Shown here: positions 24,486 through 36,540 of the stretch, piece by piece
Position numbering within the stretch: position 1 is the first letter of the stretch
How the letters are laid out: every line of letters begins with the position of its first letter
Source of the DNA: Rotaria socialis
Taxonomy: Eukaryota > Rotifera > Eurotatoria > Philodinida > Philodinidae
NCBI GenBank assembly: GCA_905331475.1
Contig: CAJNYU010003357.1
Location: forward strand, 1 to 64,000
DNA: 64,000 nt
Direction: 5' to 3'
Notes under the pieces: generated by a model
Seen by the model: only the letters and a program-made list of their open reading frames with translations
What the model was told of the DNA's origin: nothing
Database searches by the model: none
Made by a program: the position numbers and the translations under genes

Positions 24486-26546
24486 ATGTTTGCATTAAAT
24501 TTTGTTTTCTCTATTATTCAGTTGATCTCAATTATCAATCGGACGAAATTAGAAAATGTTTGTTTGGACAATTTAGTTTTGACTTGCTATTGTGAAGACG
24601 ACACGTCATTTGTTTCTTGCACTGGAAAAACTTCAATAAAGGACAGTTTCGTAGATTGGGCACCATTCGTTTCGGCAAATCATCGTCAAAGTTCATTCAC
24701 ATTTTATAATTTGACCCGCTTAACGTATTTAACTTTTACAAATTTTTCATCAACATTTCATTTGCATGGCGAGTCGATTGATTTGACATTTATTAATGGC
24801 ATGGACGAAATAGAAGAGAACGCTTTTCAATCACTCCATGAATATTCCGATTCATCGATCGAGATAAAATTTGTTTCACCACAAAATTTCAAACTTGCTG
24901 ATTATGCATTTGGCCGAGGAGCATACTATGAAGTAGATATTGATAGTATACAGTACAGTCATATACACAAGCTTCCATATCAATTGAATTTGAAGTCGAT
25001 GGACGGTGCTCGATTCTATCAGATGAACATACGAAATTGTGGAGATATGGAATTTATTTCTAATGGATCGTCTACAATCGAACTCATCGATATAGCAGTG
25101 AGCAATTGTTCGTTGGCAAATTCTAGTCTTCTTATCGAAAGTATTTTGACTGGTCTTGCTGGCTTGGATCTAACATCGAATCACTTGATTGCATTGCCCT
25201 CGTTGAAAAATTTTCAAAATCTTCGTGCAATTAATTTGAAGAATAATGTTATTGAAGAAATTACAGTAAATATATTCAACAATATGCCTAGTTTAGGGCG
25301 ATTGGACTTGTCTAATAATCGAATAAGAAACATCGAACCCGACTCATTTGTTGGATTGCGTTTGACTGAATTAAATTTGGATAATAATCGTCTAACATCA
25401 CTTGAAACTTTAACAACTGACAATCAAACAACATCGTTTTTATATCAATTAAATGAATCGCTGACTTTACTCGTTGTATCAAATAATTTTCTTCAGGATT
25501 TGAATCCACTGAAACATATGACTAATTTAGACCAAGTGAAAGTGTGCTACAATCAAATAAAGACATTGGATGGAAATATATTTGAAAAAGCACATAAACT
25601 TAAATCAGTGGACTTCAGTTACAATCAAATCGAGCTTATCGATTCAATGACATTCAATGGAACGATCATCGACAATTTAAATTTGGCTGGAAATCGACTT
25701 TCATCGCTTGAAACAAACGAATCATTGTCATCCAACACATCACTATTCGAGAAGCAAACAAGTTCGTTTCTCTATCCTATCTCATCAACAATTTCAAGTC
25801 TATCATTTTCGAATTGTACAAATTTGATCGAAATCAATTGGTTTATCATTATAAAGCTCCAAGCATTATTTTATTTGGACCTTTCTGAAGTCAAGATGAC
25901 TGAAAAAAGTTGGCTTTATCGAAAAACGGATGTTAATAGTGAAGATTCATCTATCAATTGGCACTATCCACCAGGACCTCGTATCATTCTATACGGTATC
26001 CGATTAACTGACAATGACTATTGTTTAACCAAATCAATTGTTGATATTTTGAATAAGACAATTTTAATTGTGGACATTGATCATTCATGTAACTGTTTTA
26101 TATATTCCTATGACACAGAACATCGCCCCATTTGTCTATACAATCAATCAGTCGTAGATGAATTAAGTAGGCAATGTACAAGTATAGATCTATTTTGCGA
26201 ATTATTTTCAAATAATAGTACTGCTTTGACATTCACCGAGTGGACATCATTGTCTTCTCTTAGCACCACAACGCAAACCACTAGCGTCGAGACAATAATG
26301 ACGCTAACCTCTTCGAGTACTCTTGTATCGACTGAACAAAGTATTATTACAAGCACTCATGTTTCGTCGGAAAGGCCAAATAAAAATGGACAAATGAAAA
26401 TAATCTTGGCGACAGTTATTCCTTCGATATTCGTTATTGTTCTGTGCTTAGTCGGCACTTACCTTTATAGAAGAAAAAAATTCTACAGCTTAACTGAAGA
26501 TATTGAAATGCGTAACGAAATTCTGCAGTTCACCGATAAAGAGTGA
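24486..26546 (+). CDS. Single-pass LRR membrane protein
   Basis: A 686-aa type I membrane protein in one exon. A hydrophobic start (about residues 1-18) acts as signal peptide, followed by a Cys-containing cap with CYCEDD and SCTGK. At least eight leucine-rich repeats follow, best seen in residues 215-400 (LTGLAGLDLTSNHLIALP, LRAINLKNNVIEEI, LGRLDLSNNRIRNI, LTELNLDNNRL, LKSVDFSYNQIELI). A C-terminal cap has CNCFIYSYDTEHRPICLYN. A Thr/Ser-rich stalk (about 575-630) leads to a membrane helix (637-661) and a 25-residue cytoplasmic tail starting RRKK. There is no TIR or kinase domain. This is the plan of adhesion or recognition LRR receptors; ligand unknown. Confidence 0.88.
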   Translation: MFALNFVFSIIQLISIINRTKLENVCLDNLVLTCYCEDDTSFVSCTGKTSIKDSFVDWAPFVSANHRQSSFTFYNLTRLTYLTFTNFSSTFHLHGESIDLTFINGMDEIEENAFQSLHEYSDSSIEIKFVSPQNFKLADYAFGRGAYYEVDIDSIQYSHIHKLPYQLNLKSMDGARFYQMNIRNCGDMEFISNGSSTIELIDIAVSNCSLANSSLLIESILTGLAGLDLTSNHLIALPSLKNFQNLRAINLKNNVIEEITVNIFNNMPSLGRLDLSNNRIRNIEPDSFVGLRLTELNLDNNRLTSLETLTTDNQTTSFLYQLNESLTLLVVSNNFLQDLNPLKHMTNLDQVKVCYNQIKTLDGNIFEKAHKLKSVDFSYNQIELIDSMTFNGTIIDNLNLAGNRLSSLETNESLSSNTSLFEKQTSSFLYPISSTISSLSFSNCTNLIEINWFIIIKLQALFYLDLSEVKMTEKSWLYRKTDVNSEDSSINWHYPPGPRIILYGIRLTDNDYCLTKSIVDILNKTILIVDIDHSCNCFIYSYDTEHRPICLYNQSVVDELSRQCTSIDLFCELFSNNSTALTFTEWTSLSSLSTTTQTTSVETIMTLTSSSTLVSTEQSIITSTHVSSERPNKNGQMKIILATVIPSIFVIVLCLVGTYLYRRKKFYSLTEDIEMRNEILQFTDKE

Positions 26547-26911
26547 AGTTTTCAATTTTCGTAAATCTTGAGTGTCAACATTTCAATAACTCAATCGGTT
26601 CGTCGCCACTCATTTATGTTCTCGGTCAACTCATGGGTCCCTTGTGAAATTCAGATTCTGTCATAAAATTTTTGTTGAGCTAATTGTATCCACCATATTT
26701 AACTTAATCAATTTCTAAGAGATCGTTTCAAAATTTTCGAATTTACAAGGATGAAACTTCAATTTTAATTTCAAGTTCATTAAAAACATTTTTATGTATC
26801 AAAATCATGTAGTTTTCATACTATTTTTATTTGTTCAACTGCTCGATGACTGAAGCTTTGAGTAATTGAATTTTTTGTTACTTCACGAATATTATCCTAT
26901 TCCCTCAGCAG
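26547..26911. other. 3' flank of the LRR gene
   Basis: AT-rich, no gene seen. It ends at the left arm of the inverted-repeat segment. Confidence 0.4.
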
Positions 26912-28022
26912 TAGACAAAAAATCGATCGATGAGATAAATGTTCATTTCAAGCGGAAAAGTGTCGTTCAGGTCAAAAATGAATTTGTTCCGTTCTGTCTA
27001 TAACAGAAGACAAGCTTTATAAGTACAAGTCAGCGTGTGTATACTAAATTTCTATCAAATACTTTTGTCGCCACTGTTCAGAAAAGATATCCGTGTAAAT
27101 GCAACATACTTGATGCTATACACAATTTTACAAACACCAAATATGAGTAGTTTTCATTTTCGCTCTTTACATTTCTTCTTTCCCAACGATTATTTGAAAA
27201 CAAACTTTTTACCAGCTCTTTGTCATTCATCACGGATCATCACAAAACTCTGAAAGATTTCCCTTATATCGTAAATGATTTTTGGCGCCCCATCTTCATA
27301 CAAATTTACCGATCTTTCTTTTAACTAAAGTAAGCCATAATCTAACCGACTGTAACTTTTACCAGCGTCGTTTCTCACTTATCGCGAAAAAATGTAAGTC
27401 CACTTCAATTACATATCAACACATTTTTCTGCTGAAAGAAAAATGATATTTCATTTATCAGCTGCAAATTCATTTTTCTGCTAGCGAATATAGATGCCAC
27501 AGTTAACATGAGAATTTCAGTTGAGATTGGAATGCGCGAACACAATAATTAATCGAAAAAATTTATTTTTATTTTTGTTTTTGCTGCTAGTGATAATAGA
27601 TTATAGAAAACATAATATAAAAGAAATATTTCTCAACTAAATTCAATGTCACCATGTCCCCACTGATTAAAAATTCAATAACGAAATTTCTAAAGTCATA
27701 TCTCAACAAAAATTCTATTAAAAAAATTAAGAAAAAAACTATTCCAACCTCAACCAAATTCCAAAGTCACCTGCCACAAATATTTATCGTCACTTTCGAT
27801 CTTAAACTGAAGCACTTTTCTCCTATAGGAGAAATGATATTTCATTTATTCACTAGAAATCCATTTGTACCGTGGTGTGACGTGATCGAGGAAACGGCAA
27901 ATTTTGTTACTGTTCATTTGTTTAATGTGTTTATCATAAGTTTAGTTCGCAAAAATTTTTGACCTGAACGACATTTTTCCGCTTGAAACGAGGATTTATG
28001 TCACCGATCAGATATTTGTCTA
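26912..28022. mobile_element. Segment bounded by 68-bp inverted repeats, possible DNA transposon relic
   Basis: The left arm 26912-26979 and right arm 27955-28022 are inverted copies, with 10 mismatches in 68 positions by my alignment. The best shared core is TTTCAAGCGGAAAA followed by GTCGTTCAGGTCAAAAAT. The 975-nt interior has internal hairpin-like repeats (around 27427-27482, CATTTTTCTGCT copies). It has no convincing transposase; the frame at 27654-27962 matches nothing I know. No target-site duplication could be fixed, so the true ends may lie further out. Confidence 0.55.
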
Positions 28023-29184
28023 ATTCTCGCAGTTAACCGGAATTTTTCGGTCGGTTTGTGCGACATGGATACTTTTAGAACTTAATGTGATGCTTCTTAT
28101 ACATGCTATACAGACCTTTCAAATTCCTGGTACACCATTGAGAAGGGATTTAAATTTTGAAGTTAGTGAATTATAGTAGTATATTTTGTATTGAAAAATT
28201 TCAAATTTATTACAGAAAATCGAAAATCTCTACTTTGTTTTGTTATATAATAGGCATCTAAGATACTATTTCTTATCAAATGTAAAAGTTACTTGTATTA
28301 ATTGCTTAACATAACCAGCGAGTTTTATGTTGATTACATCAAACATCATTCGTTTGTTTATTCCATTATTTCCTTCTTCACTCTCTACGATTGCTTCTCT
28401 TAGTGTATTCGCTACCATCTCTCAGTTTTCTATGAACATCTGTTGTACATGCGATAGAAATATTCTAAAGAGTACTTTAATTTATGTTATTACTGGTAAT
28501 GTCATTAAAATTACGTTCCCATTATAATTATCTTACAACAATCAATTAAGAATTGCGTGAATAGCAGAAAATTGAAAAATCATGTATGACAAATTGATTT
28601 CTGAAATCTTGTTTATATTCATCTGGATGCGAGTTTTAAACAAAGAGCTGATGATGACGAAACTAAGATCATACAACTTGCTATACCACCGATCAAAAAT
28701 CGCACTTGGTGCGCCAAGAAAAAGTTTAAAAGATATCGTGACAAATGTGTATGCGCAATTACGATGAGATTAACCTTTCTAATCAGAGAACAGCGCTACT
28801 GCAATATGGCATCACCTTTTCTCATTCAAATGTTCTCAGTCAAAGTGCTTTCTGTTCTGTGCCTAAGAGTGACAATAGTGTGTATGAAATGAAATATTTA
28901 TACTTTTTCTTTCTTTTTTCCAATTGCAACTGCCAGCATAAAAAGTCACAATATAACTGGAGGAAGGAAACATCTTGCCTCTTTCTTCTCAAAATGAGTG
29001 CTTGACATAAAATATTTTAATTAGCGCAGACTTCGTTTTCAGTTTTTTTTTATTGTCAATTAAACTATTTTTTATTATTTCGTTCTATTGCAATTTTTTT
29101 CCAAGAACTTTTCCATTCTTGATTACAACATTGATGCATATTTTTAATATTCTTCTTCATACATAGGTATATCATGTAACCAAA
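28023..29184. other. Intergenic, no gene recognised
   Basis: AT-rich. Short frames at 28327-28527 and 28582-28767 are not supported by any family feature. Confidence 0.45.
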
Positions 29185-30256
29185 ATGGTGCAAATTTTAT
29201 CTATTCTTCAATTTCTCAAAATTATTATTCTTATAATAGCGATTCTATTGTCATTGATGTATGCCATTATAAGCATACTTCTCCGACGTCTTAATATTTT
29301 TATATTGAACGTATGCCTGACAACAATGTTCGCTTGCATATATTGGTTGATTGATATAACATACTTGCAATATTATATTATGTATCGATTTAGCGACAAT
29401 ATATGTACTCTTATATTCTATACAAGAATGATGTTTAGTTGTCAAATGTCATATTCATTGGTTGTCGTTTCTGTCAATAGATTATTGTACGTGATTTGTT
29501 CTAAAACGGATTTTTTCAAAGCGAATTCTTGGGCTGCAATTTGTCTTGTGAGTCAACTGATAATGGGACTTCTTGCACCATTGATGCTACTTTCAAAAAA
29601 CCTATCGGTAAGCATTTGATCTATACTCATCTAAAAATATCTGTAGCTAGTTATTTCTTTTTTTATGATGCATAATTAAAGAAAAATATTCATAAAACAC
29701 TTTCACGGTGGTTCAATTTTTAATCGGATAAAGATTCTGTGGGATGCTTTGTAGTCACACTGTAACTCATTGAATATTGTTATACTTCTTTCTCACCTTT
29801 ATAGAATGCGAGGTTCATTCTTTTTGTTCTCCGTAGATCTGTGTTACACAACAATGGATGCCATATTACAAATTGGGAGTCATTGTTATTTTTCCATCGT
29901 TGATATCAATCATTGCTAATAGTGTTATATTCAATTTCGCTTGTTTATCAACTCGTCGAATACGACTACATGGTGGAATTGCTTCGATGAACCCAATTCG
30001 ATCGAGACAGGAAAGACTTCGTCGTCGTGAGGTTTACCTACTGAAACAAATGGCATTTATGTTTTGTGTTCATGTGGGAGGATGGGCACCCATCTATATT
30101 ATTGCAGCGTCTAACATCCACGGATATCTTTTTTCAGCTCTATACGGTTTTTTCTTTGTATTAGCTCAAATTAGTACCTTATGCAATATTCTTAATCTAT
30201 TTCTGTGTCATCATGAAATTAGACAATATTTAATCGATCAGATTCAACAATTGTAA
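29185..30256 (+). CDS. Rhodopsin-class G-protein-coupled receptor (orphan)
   Basis: A 280-aa seven-helix receptor from exons 29185-29607 and 29837-30256 (229-nt intron, GTAAGC donor, phase 0). Helices are seen near residues 8-33, 38-60, 74-98, 115-136, 150-175, 208-232 and 238-262. Cys74 at the start of helix 3 and Cys143 in the second extracellular loop, created by the splice, form the usual disulfide pair. Helix 3 ends VSVNRLLYV in place of DRY, a common divergence in invertebrate orphan receptors. The third cytoplasmic loop is strongly basic (RSRQERLRRREVYLLKQ). Termini are short. The first loop is RRLN and the last helix ends LNLFLCHHEIRQY. It is plausibly a peptide or chemosensory receptor; ligand unknown. 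Confidence 0.85.
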
Positions 30257-32665
30257 TGAAAAATCATATTAAACTTAACTTAAATCAAACTGTTTGCCCA
30301 ATTTGACGGTACCTGCTACAGGGTATAACGAAAAACCAACAGGAAAAAGATGAACTCATCGAAATCACATCTTATTTCAAAGAAAATATACTGGCAATGA
30401 ACTATTTTTTGCAAAAAAACTAAAAAACAACTTTTTTCATTTGTGTACATCCTGCCATCTTGAAAATGCGCATAAAACTGAGTGATATTTAGAAGGTTTG
30501 CATAATTTAGATGATGTTTTCGATATTAGAATAGGCATACTAATAGAAACGACGCTCACAAATTAGGAATATGAATTTGCAAGTGTAGTAAATAACAGGT
30601 CCGCATTCCTCAAAGGCTTACTCACACTTGTACGCTCAAGTAAATTGAAACAATCAGTAGTTGCTAAGAACAATTTCAATATATATTAATATCATAGAAA
30701 AAAGATATTCTTCTTTTTTTATTTGGTCTTTATTTATATAGAGTTTATTCATCTTTACATTAAAAACATGGCGAGTTTGTTTAGATTGAACTGGCCAAGT
30801 AGAGCTAAGCTCCCCCGATCCCCAAAAAAGTTGATTTGCTTCAGAAATTCAGAAATCGAGAATTTTTCATGACAACATAGCCCGTCGGCAGATCTTGCAG
30901 AAATATATTTAGTTCATTATTCAAACACTCCTTTTTTAACTAGAAGTTTTGATGATTTCTGTAATCAGCTAATTGAAAAATAGGATGTTTCCTGAAAAAA
31001 ATGGACTTTGATGTTTTTACATAGACGCTCAACAGTTGAATAAAATTCAGAGGTGTTAATACGAGGTCGACTAACTGACAGACCAAAAACATTCGATGAA
31101 CAACAGAAAGCTTTAATTTGGCAAAGCTCAAAAAAAGGTAAATGAACTGTTACTTTTTCTTGTGTTTCTCACTTTCTTTTATATTTATTTTGGATTATAA
31201 AAGCTATATTTATCGTTGCTAATGTTATCATTCTTGTCAAGATCTGTTTTTGTGCTTACATCAGAAATTTCAAAATATTCCCTCTTCTATCATAAGATTT
31301 GTGGTATCATCGCTATCAGATGCTGCATTTATACACAACTCCCGAAAATATACAGCTGTTAGGCATTATTTTCTTTCATTCTACCTGAAATATTCTTGAA
31401 AATTTCCAACTATAAATCTTTTTCATTTTTTCTCACTTAATGATATTTGGAACGCGTAATCCAGATCCCGATCCAGGTATATGCTACATATTTTTATTTT
31501 ATTTTGTTAAAAAGACTGCAGAAAGATCCAGGTTACGACAGTGTTTTTTCGCGTAGAAAGAGACTCTGTGATGCTCTACATCCTCACATACTCTCCCAAG
31601 TAAAAATAAAACTTAAGATATGTAATATATATGGGCAGAAAATTTTGGGAAACCAAAGGAGCAATTTTCGACCCTGGCCTGACCATTGGTCCCTCAAGCG
31701 TTGTGTTTCGAAGTTGAAACTATTATCATTGGTGTTGCATATTAGCTCTACTATGAGTTCAAAGTTGCCTGCGATTTGAATATGCCTGGGTAGAAATCGA
31801 TTTTTGAACGTTGGGGAGACCTTAAACGAACATTGTAACGATTTCTGATAGAAAGCATATTCGTGCAATGGTTTGAATTCTTCGAACCTGATTATTTCTG
31901 ATCAAGTTTTTTAACTTGACTAAAAGACGTCACTGAAACGTTTGAATTAGCATTTAAAAACGAACGACCTTTATTTTATACAAGCCTCAATGCAGTGTAG
32001 TGAATGATCGATGATGAGCTGTCAATCGAAAAATAATGTTGATCAATTATAGTTACTTAGGTTTCTAAATTATATTTCATAGGATAAAAATGAAATGATA
32101 AATTGTCATATCTTTGCTAAGACTATTTCACACATAATCGAAAAACATCCACACACCAGTTTCAAATAAAGTTTGCAACTTCGTCGCCACTATAGTAGTT
32201 TTTGTGTTAAATAAAGCAATATTTGTCATAGTTTATTTTGGATTTAGAATCTTATTATATCGATCGAAGAAAATAAAACACTCGGGTAATTAGTGAGAGA
32301 AACAATAACACAACATATTCATTGCGATTCTTTTGATACAGCATGTGTATAAATGAGTTAGAAACTCCTTATTTTCTCATATTTGTATTTCAATATTAGA
32401 GTTCTATGCAACTGAAACTAGTTTGTATCAGCGATCAGTACAAAATGAGATTATGATAGAGCGAAAAAAAACACGAAGCAAAGAAAAATTTATTTCAATG
32501 CTAGGCGTTTACCCTAAAGCAAAATAGTGAACCACATTGATTTTGAAGAAGAGTGTGAAATCTAATAAAAATCTCCTGAGATGATTTCATTGATACATTT
32601 ATTATCATAGTGAGAATTTATTACTAAATATGATGAGATAAAACTTTACAAAGCTATTATTTTTA
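30257..32665. other. Intergenic, no gene recognised
   Basis: About 2.4 kb. Overlapping frames at 31447-31779 (+) and 31584-31868 (-) sit in a slightly GC-richer patch but show no recognisable protein. Confidence 0.45.
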
Positions 32666-34318
32666 CTATGCAATATTATTAGTTTGTGAGAGTTCCGTTT
32701 TTACCGATGAACCATGCTTACATACTTTTTTGCCGAAAACGACGACTTCATGCAATGCATATAATTCGACCAATGAATAGGCCAAAAGGACAAATGGTGT
32801 TGTTATGAAATGAAATAAATTTCGTGGAAAACAAATGCATTCGTCAACATGCAATAGTTTGGGAATAAACATATCGATGACGAATGCTATTGAAAATGTT
32901 AACATTTGTAAAGCAAATAGGCCATACATGATATAGGAAATAATTAGTGGAACATGTTTGACAAGAAAAATCATCGACAACATTGTCGTCAAACCAAACA
33001 AACCACCAGTGCATAATAAGACACCGTAATAAATAAGAAAAGCGATGCCCCAAGAGCATGCAGCTACTATTGGCATACGTCGTGATTTCACAACGAAGTA
33101 ATGGAACACCTCGGCTGCTCCAATAGTCCAGCGACGTGCTTGTCTTGCCCATTCTATGATTTCTTTTTCAATAGTTTCTCCTGATGTTGGTCCACTCAAT
33201 ACTGGCACAGGTATCATAGATATTCGCAATCGCTGTTGTGTTACACCCATCCATCGAATAAGACAAATAATATCATCCATTTGATAGCCAGGATGAATGA
33301 AATCTCCTTTTTGTGCCAGACTCAATGAAAATGAGAAAATACTCATCGTATTAATATTGAATGGAATCAATGCACCTAACATGAGAAAACTGCGTAGCAA
33401 ACCTGTTACGCGAGTAACAAATGATAAACTATCTAATTTCCAGTTGTAAAACAAAGGCGACTGATAGATTGTAGTTAGTGCTGGACGATTTTCTTTGAGA
33501 TATTTACTGGTAAGTGCGGCAATATATTGTGGCGGAAATCTAGAATCGGCATCACATGTTGTCACTAAAACATTGTCCATTTCATTCTGAGTTATGGCCA
33601 TATCTTTGACAGCTTTGCGTAGACCAAAATTTGCATTTGAACATTTTCCTGGTATTTCATTGGGCAACCCGTGTGGATGAATCGTAAATATAATTTGTTC
33701 GAAGGCACAATTTTGAAATTTTTTCTGAAGAAATTCACATTTCTTTTCTTTATCCGGTGTTCGCGCTTCAAATGATATGACCATTGTTATTCGATGTACT
33801 TCCGTTTGTTCTGCCAATGTTTGAATACTTCTTGCAATTAAATCAACGGGCTCTTTATAACAACTAATCGCGACAATATGACGAATTGGTATTTTCTCAT
33901 AACCAGAATAATCGTCATTGAAATTACGAGAACGATTCATATACAAAATCAAGGCATTTTTCAAAGCTAATATAGCAATAACTATACATCACGAAAAGAA
34001 ACGTTCTAGAAATAAGAGATACAAGAAAAATGAACACTTACTAGTCCACATGAAAACAAATACACCTTGAATCGATGGTAGTAGATAATATGCAACACGG
34101 TTAGAGACAAAAGGTATCCACAATGGAAGTGGTACAATTAGCCAAACCAAAAGATTAAACACAAGGTTCCACCGAAATCTCTGACTGCCCGATTTCATAC
34201 TACGATGAAAACTTAGACCCGTTTCAATAACGGCATGTGTTGATTTCGCTGTCTCTTTTTCATCAGTGATATAGCCATAATTTTGACGTCCTTGTTCAAT
34301 TTTCTCGTTTGATTTCAT
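32666..34318 (-). CDS. Membrane GT2 glycosyltransferase (cellulose/chitin/hyaluronan synthase-like superfamily)
   Basis: A 530-aa multi-pass glycosyltransferase from exons 34318-34042 and 33981-32666. I choose a 60-nt intron with donor GTAAGT and acceptor TATAG because it keeps a hydrophobic helix open; an acceptor 18 nt downstream is also in phase. Two helices precede the catalytic domain (about 60-110). The processive GT2 motifs are TTCDADSRFPPQY (D236, D238), the acidic pair D328-D329 in GYQMDDI and QARRW (373-377). Four or more helices follow. It lacks the long N-terminus of chitin synthases and has a short tail. Acceptor and donor sugars are unknown. A TATA box lies just upstream. It is not homologous in detail to the chitin synthase relic near 3 kb. 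Foreign origin is possible but untested. Confidence 0.86.
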
Positions 34319-34353
34319 GATTGTATGAATAATAATACGAATAACTCACTTCG

Positions 34354-34363
34354 TATTTATATA
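34354..34363 (-). promoter_or_regulatory. TATA box of the GT2 gene
   Basis: TATATAAATA on the minus strand, 36-45 nt upstream of the ATG at 34318. This would imply a very short 5'UTR. Confidence 0.55.
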
Positions 34364-36540
34364 CGTATGCATTGCAAAGAAAGTTTTTCTTTCGTTATTT
34401 CCACGGTTCAACCCCACCCACATAAATCTAATTCTTTTAGTTTTTCGTGCCTATACCCCAAAACCTTATCAAAAAGTGAAGATAATATAACTTTTTCTGT
34501 ATAATAGATTACTAACAAAAGAACATAATCAAACCTATCGATATGACGATAAAGGTTATGTGCGAAAATAAATATTATAAGTCTTGATAGAAAAACAAAG
34601 CAATGTTTGGTATTTAGTATGCGTCATTAATAATCCTCGTCCCCATCATTTAGTGATATTGGGTACTTCCGTAAAAAAAGTCCTTAAATCATTGAGGACT
34701 TATCTTTATGAAAGGAATATTTTGTGGTGTCTCAACAGATGTCGATGCTCAATATAGTTCACAATCGACATGGAATGCAGTATAAAATCGATTTTGTTTT
34801 TGGGACATCAGTGGAGCAATATTAGATCCAGTAAAACATGTTTGATTTCATCAGACGGTAACCTGTTGATATTAGTCAACAACGTACTAGCGATTTTTAC
34901 ATCATATTGCATGAATTGACTATGCTCGGTGAAGAATAATAGTATGTTCAGTTTTTAGGGATTATATGAACTTTTTCTAACTACTGTTTTCTTTATTTTT
35001 GTATCGCTCTCATTGCCTTGATTTTATTCAATTATATTAGTTCGTTTCTCTTTTACTGGATTGATATTTTCGAGTAGATTGATGTCATGATAAGACTGTA
35101 CGGGTGAAAAATTTTAGCGCGTAGGAAGTGTAAATGCGATTTGGTACGCTTCGAGATTCTTTTGTATAATTATCGAGAAAATTAATTTTTCGAAGGTAAA
35201 CAACAGTTGTCGATATCGGTAGATTTTAGAAAACGTAGGATATTTCAAGTCATAGAAATAGACTACAGCTAAATTTCATTCATGCGAACTGACGGATCAA
35301 TCTCCATAGATTTGACATAAGCTAAAGAAATGTTTGATGAATATTTTTCTTCAAAAGTATTGTCAATGAATGCAACCAACAAAATAACTATCGAAAATGT
35401 CTTGTAGCAAAATGTATGCATTTTTATTATTGTGAACTTACGTTACATAGTTAAAGATCTGTGTGAACCGGGTAAACATAAAAAAAAATCATAGAATCTG
35501 TCTGAAACAAAGGAACTTTTGGATAACTCAATAATGACCCGAAATGAATATTTTTCTATAAAATAAAATTTTCTCAAGTAGTCCATAAGATGAAATATGT
35601 AAGTCTTGTGATAAATCCATAGGACACCGCCTCTATATTAATATTTAAAATAGAGATGCTGATTATGAACAAGTGGCGAAAATCTAACAGTTCACCATTT
35701 AAATATCAAAAAATGTCTGATAGGATGACAGCTATGAGTTTGTCCAATATAGGCCATTCAAGTGAATGATCATGTCGAATAAAGTTTTGTTTTTGTTCAC
35801 TTAGAGTCACCCGGTATCTTGTATGATATTTTATGTTAAAATAATGACTTAAACCTAGCATCTATGTCTTTTTAGATTATTTTGATATGAATTTGAATTC
35901 GATAAATCTTCTGCTGGTTTCGCAGCTTCTATTGCAACTAATGACAAATCTTTATATATTTCATTGGTTGATTAGAAATACTTGTAAATAAGACATCTAG
36001 AATGTTGCGATACTATAGAATTTAGCGGTTTCATATTAGTCTGATTTGTGGCGGCTTACATTCATATTTGTGTTGCATTTCAGACATATGTATTAGGAGT
36101 AGTTCGATTCATCTATTTCGAGATTGAGAATGATATATTTTATTTCTTTCGAAAATTAAACTTTGCAGCTATTGCAATAACCTGAGTTTCCAGTCGAAAA
36201 AAATGGAACAAATAACTCTACATTACTATCAATGTGCATTTTCTCGTATGACCATGAATCTTAATATGTATGATGTTCAAGTGAAAATATATTTAAACAA
36301 ATCAATACCAAATAAAATCTAATTCTAGATGTTTCACATTTTGCTAAGCATCAAAACTTCAAAACGCATAAAATGTTCAAAGAGGTGTAGAGCGAAAATT
36401 TTATTCATTTACTTACGATCTAGAATGATAAAAGCTAATATATGCATCGTTTTGCCAGATAAAAAAACACGTCAAATACGAATCGTATAGGTTCACTTAT
36501 GATAGGCATTACAAATAATTGAAACTTCTCTCGTTCAATT
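34364..36540. other. Intergenic, no gene recognised
   Basis: About 2.2 kb of AT-rich sequence with many stops in all frames. A small AAGTCCT/AGGACTT hairpin lies near 34680-34705. Confidence 0.45.

Noticed and set aside
27654..27962. 102-residue Lys/Ile-rich frame inside the inverted-repeat segment
   Set aside because: No transposase motif; the composition fits AT-rich noncoding DNA.
31447..31868. Overlapping frames on both strands
   Set aside because: Opposed frames with no family match; at most one could be real and neither shows motifs.
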